DNA from: Rhodospirillaceae bacterium
GTDB lineage: Bacteria; Pseudomonadota; Alphaproteobacteria; UBA8366
DNA: 64,000 nt
Assembly (NCBI GenBank): GCA_002716125.1
Contig: PAZH01000048.1
Coordinates: 47,467 to 111,466, forward strand
Direction: 5' to 3'
Of this stretch, positions 36,381 to 43,930 are shown in pieces. Both the position numbers and the translations under genes were made by a program. Position 1 is the first letter of the stretch; each line of letters opens with the position of its first letter. The notes under the pieces were generated by a model. The model ran no database searches and was not told the origin of the DNA. It saw nothing but the letters and a program-made list of their open reading frames with translations.

Positions 36381-37072
36381 GAGTCGCGATATCGGTAACC
36401 GACTCCGTAGAGTGTCTCGATTTGCGCGAAGCCGGAATCGGTCTGACGGAACTTTGCCCGCAGCCTTTTAATGTGGCTGTCGATCGTTCGATCATCCACA
36501 TAGATGCTCTCACCATAGGCTGCGTCCATGAGTTGATCGCGCGTCTTCACGTGTCCCGGGCGTTGCGCCAGCGATTTCAACAACAGGAATTCTGTGACCG
36601 TGAGCTGCACTTCACCACCATTCCAGGTACAGAGGTGGCGTTCCGGGTCGAGGACGAGGTTACCGCGAACCATCGTACCTTCGCTTTTCGCATCGCCTGT
36701 CGCGCCGACCTCCATGCGTCTCAAGAGCGTTCTGATGCGCTCGATCAAAAGGCGCTGCGAGAAAGGTTTCTTGATGTAATCGTCGGCGCCCATTCGAAGG
36801 CCGAGCACTTCATCGACCTCGTCATCCTTGGAGGTTAGGAAGATCACCGGCATCTGGCTCGATTTGCGAAGCTTTTGAAGCAGCTCCATGCCGTCCATTC
36901 GCGGCATCTTGATGTCGAGGACGGCGAGATCGACGGGTTGGCGACTCAGGCCGCGCAAAGCATCTTCGCCCGTCTTGTATGTGGCGACGTGGAACCCTTC
37001 AGCTTCGAGAGCCATCGAAACAGAGGTCAAAATATTTTGGTCGTCATCGACCAGGGCAATTGTCTGATGCAT
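36377..37072 (-). CDS. chvI: ChvI response regulator
   Basis: 231 residues from the ATG at 37072, which has GAGGTGG about eight bases upstream; an ATG at 37099 would add nine residues. The receiver domain begins [24 protein letters not shown], with the phosphorylated aspartate in [13 protein letters not shown]. The C-terminal winged helix is of the OmpR type ([20 protein letters not shown] and [18 protein letters not shown]). It is the first gene of the leftward regulatory operon. In relatives it controls exopolysaccharide, envelope and central carbon genes, including pckA, which lies next to it here. Confidence 0.95.
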   Translation of the reverse strand: MHQTIALVDDDQNILTSVSMALEAEGFHVATYKTGEDALRGLSRQPVDLAVLDIKMPRMDGMELLQKLRKSSQMPVIFLTSKDDEVDEVLGLRMGADDYIKKPFSQRLLIERIRTLLRRMEVGATGDAKSEGTMVRGNLVLDPERHLCTWNGGEVQLTVTEFLLLKSLAQRPGHVKTRDQLMDAAYGESIYVDDRTIDSHIKRLRAKFRQTDSGFAQIETLYGVGYRYRDS

Positions 37073-37297
37073 CGGATTTTCCACCTCGAAGTTTAGCAAC
37101 TCATGGCCGGGAGCGACAATCGGAATGAGTCAAGGCAAGAATAAGGCAAGACCGGGGCGATTTTGCGTGAATGGCGCCAAGCGTGTCGCAATCACAGTTG
37201 TGTGAGATCGCGGTAGTGCGGCGATATGTCCACTCGCGTGGCGATCTTGGGTGACGATATCACAGGCCTTAAATTCGGACGCACTGGATACGGATCA

Positions 37298-37942
37298 ATG
37301 AAGCGCACACCGAATGTGGCCTTAATCGGCATCATGCTGGCCGCGCTCGTCTTAATCGCTGTTGTCGCCTATACGGCATGGACGCGCCTCGCGACGCCCG
37401 AGAATGCGGTAACGGCGGAAAGTGTCGGATTTACCGCCGCCGTCAAAATCGGCGGGCCGTTCGCCTTGACGAATCACTTTGGTGAAAAGGTGACGGACGA
37501 GACCTATCAGGGTCGGTTTTTGTTTGTTTATTTCGGTTATGGGTACTGCCCCGACATTTGCCCGACAGAATTGGCGAACATGGCGGCGACACTCGACGCG
37601 ATGGGTGATGCGAGCGCCGCGGTTCAGCCGTTGTTTATCACCGTGGATCCGGAAAGAGACACGTCCGAGTTCCTTTCCGAATACGTTGCGCAATTCCATC
37701 CAAATTTCGTGGGTTTGACGGGCACGACCGCGGAGATCGCTTCTGTCGCAAAGAGTTACCGGGTTTTTTATCGGAAGGCAGAGAGCGACGAAGCCTCAGA
37801 ATACTTGATGGATCATTCCGGTTTCGTCTATTTAATGGGGCCGGATGGGGCATTCTTGACCATGTTTCGGGGCGGGACCAATCCGGAATCGGTCGCGAAA
37901 ACGATCGCTGCGTATATTCAGAAAAGGAAATCTGGCGCCTGA
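37298..37942 (+). CDS. SCO1/SenC family copper chaperone
   Basis: 214 residues from the ATG at 37298. One N-terminal membrane segment (about 8-28) anchors a periplasmic thioredoxin fold. The copper ligands are C84 and C88 in YGYCPDICP and H173 in MDHSGFVYL. It helps assemble the CuA site of cytochrome oxidase and resists oxidative stress in some bacteria. It diverges from chvI and lies upstream of pckA with a 142-bp gap. An upstream ATG at 37226 adds 24 polar residues that do not resemble the family. Confidence 0.9.
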   Translation: MKRTPNVALIGIMLAALVLIAVVAYTAWTRLATPENAVTAESVGFTAAVKIGGPFALTNHFGEKVTDETYQGRFLFVYFGYGYCPDICPTELANMAATLDAMGDASAAVQPLFITVDPERDTSEFLSEYVAQFHPNFVGLTGTTAEIASVAKSYRVFYRKAESDEASEYLMDHSGFVYLMGPDGAFLTMFRGGTNPESVAKTIAAYIQKRKSGA

Positions 37943-38084
37943 CGTTCAGGCCGCAAAATTACGTAAATGTAAGAAATCTGCAATGAGACGTCAGGTCACT
38001 GTTGATTTCCGCTACGTAACATAGGTATCAACATCATACATCTTAGGGGGATCGCGGGGGTTACCCGATCCGTGCGCAAAGGGA

Positions 38085-39686
38085 ATGGGACAGTTGCAAG
38101 AACACAGTCAATACGGCCTGGAGAATCACGGCCTCAATAACGAAGCGTCGGCCCATTGGAATCTGGGCCCGGAGGCGCTTTACGAGGCGACGATCCGCGA
38201 GGGAAGCGGAGCGGTTTCTCAGGGCGGCGCTTTGGTCGTCGAAACGGGTGCCTACACCGGCCGTTCGTCGAACGATAAATTCATTATCGAAGAAGACACG
38301 TCGCGCGACAACATTTGGTGGGGCGCGGTCAACAAGGGCAATACGGAAGAGCGGTTCAACGCGCTTCGTCTGCAAATGCTGGCGTATCTGCAGCGGCGCG
38401 AGATCTACGTGCAGGACCTCGTGGTCGGTGCCGATCCGGCCTATCAATTGAAGGTCCGCGTGATCAGCGAAAGCCCATGGCACAGCCTTTTCGCGCGCAA
38501 TATGTTTCGTCAGCCGAGCGCAGAGGAAAGGGCCAACTTCGTTCCGGAACTGACGATTCTGAACACGCCGTATTATAAGACGGATGCGGAGCGCGATGGC
38601 GTCAATTCCGATTGCGCCATCATGATGAATTTCAAGGAACGCATGGTGCTGATTACCGGCACGCAGTATGCCGGTGAGATCAAGAAATCGGTGTTCAGCT
38701 ATTTGAACTACGTCTTGCCGGATCGCAACGTATTGCCGATGCACTGTTCCGCGAATATTGGCGAGAATGGCGACGTCGGCATTTTCTTCGGGCTTTCCGG
38801 TACGGGGAAGACGACGCTCTCTGCGGATGGCACGCGCACGTTGATCGGTGATGACGAGCACGGCTGGACGGATACGGGGGTCTTCAATTTCGAAGGCGGA
38901 TGCTACGCCAAAGTCATCAACCTTTCAGCCAAGGCGGAACCGGAGATTTACGCGACGTGCGGCATGTTCGGTACGATTCTTGAGAATGTCGTGATGGATC
39001 CGCATACGCGGGTCCTGGACCTCGACGACAAATCGCTGACCGAGAACACCCGGGCATCCTATCCCTTGTCGTTCATTCCAAATGTGGAAATGAGCGGCGT
39101 CGGTGGACAGCCGGAGAACGTTGTCATGCTGACCGCGGATGCGTTCGGCGTTATGCCGCCGATCAGTCGCCTCTCCGCCGATCAGGCGATGTATCATTTC
39201 TTGTCCGGCTATACCGCGGTCGTTGGCGGTACGGAGCGGGGGCTGACGGAGCCGAAAGCCACCTTCTCGACGTGCTTCGGCGCGCCGTTTATGCCGCGCC
39301 ATCCGACGGTTTACGCCAAGATGCTGGGCGAACGGATTGCCAAGACCGGCGCCAAATGCTGGTTGGTCAACACCGGCTGGTCCGGGGGAGCCTATGGGAC
39401 CGGCAAGCGGATGGAAATTGCCTATACGCGGGCAATGGTGCGCGCCGCGTTGGACGGCCGTCTTGCGGAAGTCGCAATGTCGCCGGATCCAAACTTCGGC
39501 TTGAACATTCCGCAAAATTGCCCGGATGTACCGAATGAAGTTCTGCAGCCGCGCGAGACGTGGGGCGATAAGGGCGCCTACGATACGACGGCTCGCGATC
39601 TGACCCAGCGGTTTGAAGCGAACTTCAAGCAGTTCGAAGAGTATGTCGACGCCAACGTCAAAGCGGCTGGCGTCTACGCGGCATAA
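38085..39686 (+). CDS. pckA: ATP-dependent phosphoenolpyruvate carboxykinase
   Basis: 533 residues. The PEPCK signature includes GLSGTGKTTLSADGTRTLIGDDEHGW (kinase-1a loop and metal-binding Asp), FNFEGGCYAKVINL, and the late GWSGGAYGTGKRM. It converts oxaloacetate to PEP for gluconeogenesis. The 142-bp upstream gap has two TACGTAA motifs (37960-37966 and 38013-38019) that may be regulatory. Position next to chvI matches alphaproteobacterial practice, where ChvGI can control pckA. The ATG follows AAGGGA almost directly, an unusually short spacing. Confidence 0.96.
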   Translation: MGQLQEHSQYGLENHGLNNEASAHWNLGPEALYEATIREGSGAVSQGGALVVETGAYTGRSSNDKFIIEEDTSRDNIWWGAVNKGNTEERFNALRLQMLAYLQRREIYVQDLVVGADPAYQLKVRVISESPWHSLFARNMFRQPSAEERANFVPELTILNTPYYKTDAERDGVNSDCAIMMNFKERMVLITGTQYAGEIKKSVFSYLNYVLPDRNVLPMHCSANIGENGDVGIFFGLSGTGKTTLSADGTRTLIGDDEHGWTDTGVFNFEGGCYAKVINLSAKAEPEIYATCGMFGTILENVVMDPHTRVLDLDDKSLTENTRASYPLSFIPNVEMSGVGGQPENVVMLTADAFGVMPPISRLSADQAMYHFLSGYTAVVGGTERGLTEPKATFSTCFGAPFMPRHPTVYAKMLGERIAKTGAKCWLVNTGWSGGAYGTGKRMEIAYTRAMVRAALDGRLAEVAMSPDPNFGLNIPQNCPDVPNEVLQPRETWGDKGAYDTTARDLTQRFEANFKQFEEYVDANVKAAGVYAA

Positions 39687-39710
39687 CAACCGAATAACAT
39701 ACCTTAATTT

Positions 39711-39738
39711 GGGCCGGCCCGTTGGGTCGGCCCTTTTT
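39711..39738 (+). terminator. Rho-independent terminator of pckA
   Basis: Stem GGGCCG (39711-39716) with CGGCCC (39728-39733), an inner GCCC/GGGT extension, and a T5 tail at 39734-39738. It lies 24 bp past the pckA stop and overlaps the 3' end of the convergent YqaA-family gene by two bases. Confidence 0.88.
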
Positions 39739-40174
39739 ATGCGAACGCTTTTTCCGCGATGGCCGCAACAACGATATAGCGCGCCGTCTTGCCGGCAGCG
39801 ACAAGCAGCAAGAACCAGAAAAACCGGACACGGAAAATGCCGGCGACCACCGTCAACGGATCGCCGACGATGGGCACCCAGGAAAACAAAAGCGCGAACA
39901 GGCCGTAGCGGCGAAACCATTTGGTGCCGCGTTCAAGCCCTGCGGTCGATATCGGAAACCATCTTTTTTCTTGCCAGCGCAGACAATAGCGCCCAAGCGC
40001 CCAGTTTACGCACGCGCCGAGTGTGTTGCCGAGACTGGCGATCGCAATCATTCGTGAAAGATCAAAGCCGTCCGACGCGACGAGGGCCGAGAGGACCGCT
40101 TCCGATGAAAGCGGCAAGATTGTCGCCGCGGCGAAGGCCGAGACGAAGAGCGAAACGTAGCCCGCCGCTTCCAT
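39737..40174 (-). CDS. YqaA family (DedA-like) inner-membrane protein
   Basis: 145 residues, nearly all hydrophobic, with about four membrane segments. The motif LPLSSEAVLSALVASDG is followed by ASLGNTLGACVNWALGR, and GDPLTVVAGIFRVRFFWFLLLVAAGKTARY is the core signature of the VTT/DedA superfamily, YqaA branch. Its members are linked to lipid flipping or transport; the substrate is unknown. It lies after pckA, convergent with it. Confidence 0.88.
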   Translation of the reverse strand: MEAAGYVSLFVSAFAAATILPLSSEAVLSALVASDGFDLSRMIAIASLGNTLGACVNWALGRYCLRWQEKRWFPISTAGLERGTKWFRRYGLFALLFSWVPIVGDPLTVVAGIFRVRFFWFLLLVAAGKTARYIVVAAIAEKAFA

Positions 40175-40192
40175 AACGTTCTTGTATGATCT

Positions 40193-40795
40193 CTACTGGA
40201 TTTCAGGCACGAACTTGAAGAGCGGCACTTTTTGGCGGACGTTCTCGATGTCCCAGGTATAGACGATCAGCTGCCCTTGCGGTCGCACATTCTTGGAATT
40301 GTGTTTCGTCGGCTGCGCATTCGTCCAAACGCGCAGCACGCCGTTGAACTTCAGCCCCGCCTCTTCCAGTTGTTTGGCGTGATTCTCATTCGGCTTGCCG
40401 CCGATCATCGTGATCTCGCCGGTGTTTTTGTTGTATTTCAGCGTCAGGAACCGCGAGTTGAGGCGAACGAAGTCGAAAGACCGCTCGCCGACAATATAAC
40501 CTTCGCGTTGATAGCTGATATCGAAGCGCGCTTTCTCTTCGTATTGAATCTTCTTGAACGCGCTGTCCCGGCGCATATCCCGCTCGGCAATTTCCACGCG
40601 CTTTTGGAGCCCCAGGCCCTGCAATCTCCCGAGCGCCAGCTGACGCGCCATCGAAACGTCCGTCAGCTTGCCGATATAGGTGAACCGGTAGCGACCCTGC
40701 CGGTCGATCTGAAGATCGGCGGTAAAGTCGCTCGGGAAATAGCAGCTGCTGACCGCGGCAATGACCAGAAGAAGTGTGGCGAAACGCTTCAGCAC
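40193..40795 (-). CDS. lipoprotein of unknown function
   Basis: 200 residues. A short signal ends in AAVSSC with lipidation cysteine C18. The body is beta-rich: FTADLQIDRQGRYRFTYIGKL, YIVGERSFDFVRLNSRFLTLKYNKNTGEITMIGG and the late VRPQGQLIVYTWDIENV. I do not recognise a named family with confidence. It lies 12 bp downstream of the nitrile-hydratase-like alpha gene on the same strand, so it could be cotranscribed, though no functional link is apparent. Confidence 0.8.
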   Translation of the reverse strand: MLKRFATLLLVIAAVSSCYFPSDFTADLQIDRQGRYRFTYIGKLTDVSMARQLALGRLQGLGLQKRVEIAERDMRRDSAFKKIQYEEKARFDISYQREGYIVGERSFDFVRLNSRFLTLKYNKNTGEITMIGGKPNENHAKQLEEAGLKFNGVLRVWTNAQPTKHNSKNVRPQGQLIVYTWDIENVRQKVPLFKFVPEIQ

Positions 40796-40807
40796 CGATA
40801 TCCGTCC

Positions 40808-41455
40808 TTAGGCGTCGGGCGATTTGGCGACGGAAACGCCGATCATGCTGTCCCGCGTGACGAGAGTCGCGAGCTCTTCTTCGCTCATGTCGTCCGTGCC
40901 CTCCGGGCGTTTCGGGATCACAAGGAATCGGAGATCGGCGGTGCTATCGTGAACGCGGACATCGATGTCATCTGGCATGTCGGTACCGAATTCGGCCAGA
41001 ACTTTCCGCGGCTCCCGAACCGTGCGGCTGCGATAGGCGCGCGACTTATACCAATCCGGCGGCAGACCGATCAGCGAGCGTGGATAACAAGAGCACAGCG
41101 TGCAGACCACGACATTGTGGACGTCGTCGGTGTTCTCCACGCCACGGATCGGAATGTCGCCGGCGTCGATGTCCATCTCGGCCGCGGCGCCGTTGACGTC
41201 TGCAATCAGACGCGCCTTGAACGCTTCGTCTTTCCAGGCCCGGGCAATGAGCTTTGCACCGAAGATCGGCGCCCGGGTGTCTTGTTGCTCCATTTGTGCC
41301 CGCAATTCGTCCGCCGAAAAAATGCCTTTCTCGACGAGCAAATCGGCAAGGGCCTCGGTCATGACCTTATAATAGGTGATCGGCTGATCTTCGAGGTCCG
41401 GTTGTTTCGGGTGATGGTGTCCGTGCTCGTGATCGTGATGATGATGCTCGTTCAT
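40808..41455 (-). CDS. nthA: nitrile hydratase / thiocyanate hydrolase alpha-type catalytic subunit
   Basis: 215 residues. The metal claw is VCTLCSC with C118, C121, S122 and C123, the sequence form found in cobalt enzymes (Thr after the first Cys). IGLPPDWYKSRAYRSRTVREPRKVL follows as in the family. The first 15 residues hold nine histidines, which could bind cobalt or other metal ions. Two small genes upstream, each overlapping the next, supply the beta-subunit halves. Gene order (beta N-half, beta C-half, alpha) equals scnB-scnA-scnC of thiocyanate hydrolase. Whether nitriles or thiocyanate are hydrolysed cannot be decided by eye. Confidence 0.88.
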   Translation of the reverse strand: MNEHHHHDHEHGHHHPKQPDLEDQPITYYKVMTEALADLLVEKGIFSADELRAQMEQQDTRAPIFGAKLIARAWKDEAFKARLIADVNGAAAEMDIDAGDIPIRGVENTDDVHNVVVCTLCSCYPRSLIGLPPDWYKSRAYRSRTVREPRKVLAEFGTDMPDDIDVRVHDSTADLRFLVIPKRPEGTDDMSEEELATLVTRDSMIGVSVAKSPDA

Positions 41456-41751
41456 TAGGCCGCTCCTTCTGCGGGCTCAAGCCAGTTTTCATAAAGGTCA
41501 ACCATCGCCGTATCCTTGGGCGAGCCTTCATAATCCGGCCAAACGTCGGTTTGCTGAAACTGCACACGATAGAGTGTGAGCGCTGGCTGGCCGTTGCGGC
41601 CATAAGCGAGCTCTTCCGGGTTCGCGAATTCGCCGACGACCTCCTGGATGACGCCTTGTTGTCCCCGGATGAAATAAGGCGTGCGGATGTGGCCGGGCGG
41701 AAAGGCACGGCGCACGGTCACATTGTCGCCGACGGCATACTTGGCACTCAT
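41455..41751 (-). CDS. SH3-like nitrile-hydratase beta subunit, C-terminal half
   Basis: 98 residues from the ATG at 41751. KYAVGDNVTVRRAFPPGHIRTPYFIRGQQGVI and TLYRVQFQQTDVWPDYEG with VDLYENWLEPAE match the C-terminal, SH3-like half of nitrile hydratase beta (or ScnA of thiocyanate hydrolase). Its start overlaps the previous gene by four bases, and its stop shares one base with the alpha start (TAATG). A longer open frame upstream overlaps the preceding gene and is not real. Confidence 0.85.
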   Translation of the reverse strand: MSAKYAVGDNVTVRRAFPPGHIRTPYFIRGQQGVIQEVVGEFANPEELAYGRNGQPALTLYRVQFQQTDVWPDYEGSPKDTAMVDLYENWLEPAEGAA

Positions 41752-42086
41752 TTCGAGTCCTCCGCTTCCGCTCGCAGCCGGGCTTCGACTTCTTCCATCC
41801 GGCGGCCCAACTCGTCGATGGTGATGACGCCTTTCTCGATCAGGACATTCGTCGTCGAGGCGGCCCATCGTTCGTAGTAGGACATTTCATCATACGCCTT
41901 GGCGCCCAGTTCTTCGATGCCGCGGCGCATTTCATCGACGGTAAACATCTGGCGTTTCTCATCCGCTAACAGCCGACGCACCGCATCGATCTTCTTTTCC
42001 CAAAACGCATAGTCATGTTCGTGCGCTTCCACAGGGCCGGCGTCTTGCCCGCCCATATCGTGGTGGCGTCTCCCGAAATCACTCAT
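41748..42086 (-). CDS. nitrile-hydratase beta subunit N-terminal half or accessory protein
   Basis: 112 residues. RRHHDMGGQDAGPVEAHEHDYAFWEKKIDAVRRLL starts like the beta N-terminus (HDMGG), and the helical MFTVDEMRRGIEEL, YYERWAASTTNVLIEKGVITIDEL is the helix hairpin of the beta subunit. A full beta of about 220 residues would contain this and the next gene fused. Thus the beta chain is split as in thiocyanate hydrolase. It is the first gene of the three-gene unit. Confidence 0.82.
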   Translation of the reverse strand: MSDFGRRHHDMGGQDAGPVEAHEHDYAFWEKKIDAVRRLLADEKRQMFTVDEMRRGIEELGAKAYDEMSYYERWAASTTNVLIEKGVITIDELGRRMEEVEARLRAEAEDSK

Positions 42087-42156
42087 TCATCGCTCCCGTT
42101 AAGCTCTTTCAGCCAGTATGGAACCCATCGCGGTGGCGGCGCAAGTCAACCGATCG

Positions 42157-42777
42157 TTAACTGAGCGGATTCATCGCATGGGTCTTATACGCGGGCCGCG
42201 CGCCGAGCGATGCATACCAACGGTCCAAGTTGGGCATGTCCGGGCGTTCCTCGACCAGCGTGTAGTAGCGGAACGCGGCTGCGCCTACGGGAATATCGCC
42301 GATGGTCAATGAATCGCCAGCGACATATTCCCGGCCTGCCAAGTGCTGGTCCAAGATCGACCACATTTGCCCGGCCTCGACTTTAGCGGCTTCGATCGCG
42401 TCGTTGTTGCGCTCCGCTTCCGGTGTCCGCACCAGACCCCAGAAAATGGTCGTCATCGACGGGTGCAAATGCGCGGTGTACCAATCCATCCAGAGATCGC
42501 TTTTCGCGCGTTTGCCCAGGTCTTCCGGCATCAGCGTGCCGATACCGTGCTTCGCGGCGAGATAGCGGACGATGGCTTGCGATTCCCAGAGGATATGTCC
42601 GTCAACCTCGACCGTCGGGACGCGGCCCATTGGATTCTTTTCGAGATATTCCGGTTGATCGTTGCCTCCGAAGGCGCCGCCGACATCGGTTCGCTCAAAC
42701 TCGAGCCCAAGCTCTGTGGCGCACCACAGCACTTTGATGACGTTGACCGAATTGTTCCGGCCGAGAATTTTCATCAT
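42157..42777 (-). CDS. glutathione S-transferase family protein
   Basis: 206 residues from the ATG at 42777. The N-terminal thioredoxin-like domain has LGRNNSVNVIKVLWCATELGLEFERTDVGG, with the N-terminal Asn/Ser of theta- or nu-like GSTs, followed by NPMGRVPTVEVDGHILWESQAIVRYLA. The helical C-domain has GDSLTIGDIPVGAAAFRYY. It detoxifies or isomerises electrophiles with glutathione; the substrate is unknown. It lies just after an Ldh-family dehydrogenase gene, four bases from its stop. Confidence 0.9.
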   Translation of the reverse strand: MMKILGRNNSVNVIKVLWCATELGLEFERTDVGGAFGGNDQPEYLEKNPMGRVPTVEVDGHILWESQAIVRYLAAKHGIGTLMPEDLGKRAKSDLWMDWYTAHLHPSMTTIFWGLVRTPEAERNNDAIEAAKVEAGQMWSILDQHLAGREYVAGDSLTIGDIPVGAAAFRYYTLVEERPDMPNLDRWYASLGARPAYKTHAMNPLS

Positions 42778-42781
42778 GTCT

Positions 42782-43858
42782 TTAATTTCCTTCGTCTTGA
42801 ATCTCGGCAACCTTTTGCCGCGAGAGGCCGACCGATTCGGCGGCGTCCATCAACGCCTCCCAGGTGTTCTCTTCGATCTCGATACCGTCTTCGATCATGG
42901 CGGTGCGCTTGATGCGTTCCGGCTCGCCCGCGACCAGGACCGGTGCGTCCGGGTCGGCCGGCGGCGAGCCTTTCGCGTAGGCGATCATCGCGTCGACCTC
43001 GTGCTTCATGTAGCTGTCTTCCACAAAGCGTTTCGGGTCCATGATCACCGCGAACATGTTGTTGGTCGTGGTGTCCGACGTTTGGTTCTCCGGCTGCAAG
43101 GTGCCGCCGCCGGTCAGCATGCCCGCGAAGAACTCGCAGACCATGGCGAGGCCGTAGCCCTTGTGTTCGCCCATCGGCAGCAAGGCGCCGCGCGGATCCG
43201 CCCACATTACGGCGGGATCGCGCGACGGTTTGCCGTCGGCATCCAGGACATAGCCATCGCCCAATTCCTCTTCCTTCATCATGGCGACCCGCGCCTTGCC
43301 CATGGCGATTCGGCTGGTTGCCATGTCGAGGATGAAGGGTGGATTCTTGTCGGTCGCGGGGATGGCGAAGACCATCGGATTGGTCGAAAGCCGCGAGTCT
43401 GTCCCGCCAAAGGGAGCCACAATAGAGGACCGGCCGATCACGTTCACGAAATGGATTGAGGCAAACCCAGCCTCCGCGCACATCTCGCCGTATGTGCCGA
43501 CGCGTCCGATGTGACAGGAGTTCCGCAGGCCGAGAACCGCGAACCCGTCTTTCTGGGCTTTCGCGATCGCCATTTCGGTCGCTTGAAGGGCCACCGCTTG
43601 GCCATATCCCCGGTTGCCGTCGACAATCAGCAGCGGACCGCTGTCGGTGACGACGGAAATTTCCATGTTCGGTCGCAACTCGTCGCGGTGCAACGCCTCG
43701 TAGTAGCGCGGGATCATCCCGACGCCGTGGCTCGGGTGGCCTTTTAGATGCGCTTCGACCAGATGGTCGCAAACGAGCTCCGCTTCCGCGGCGGTGCTCC
43801 CGCCGGCCTCCAGAATCGCGCGTGTGACACGGCGCAAGGATTCATGATCGATTAGCAT
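42782..43858 (-). CDS. Ldh family (malate/L-lactate/ureidoglycolate) oxidoreductase
   Basis: 358 residues from the ATG at 43858 (MLIDHESLRR); the frame is open for another 20 codons. It shows the YlbC/LdhD-like NAD-binding family: LVEAHLKGHPSHGVGMIPRY, VLGLRNSCHIGRVGTYGEMCAEAG and PMVFAIPATDKNPPFILDMATS. The family reduces 2-keto acids with NAD(P)H. Substrate is uncertain. Its start lies 73 bp after the polA stop, and it precedes the GST gene with only four bases between, so the two form a unit. Confidence 0.88.
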   Translation of the reverse strand: MLIDHESLRRVTRAILEAGGSTAAEAELVCDHLVEAHLKGHPSHGVGMIPRYYEALHRDELRPNMEISVVTDSGPLLIVDGNRGYGQAVALQATEMAIAKAQKDGFAVLGLRNSCHIGRVGTYGEMCAEAGFASIHFVNVIGRSSIVAPFGGTDSRLSTNPMVFAIPATDKNPPFILDMATSRIAMGKARVAMMKEEELGDGYVLDADGKPSRDPAVMWADPRGALLPMGEHKGYGLAMVCEFFAGMLTGGGTLQPENQTSDTTTNNMFAVIMDPKRFVEDSYMKHEVDAMIAYAKGSPPADPDAPVLVAGEPERIKRTAMIEDGIEIEENTWEALMDAAESVGLSRQKVAEIQDEGN

Positions 43859-43930
43859 CGCGGTTCCGTCTTCCTCCGAAATTCGATAAAACTGCAGCGC
43901 CCCGGCGGGGGCCGCCAATTACATAGGTCG

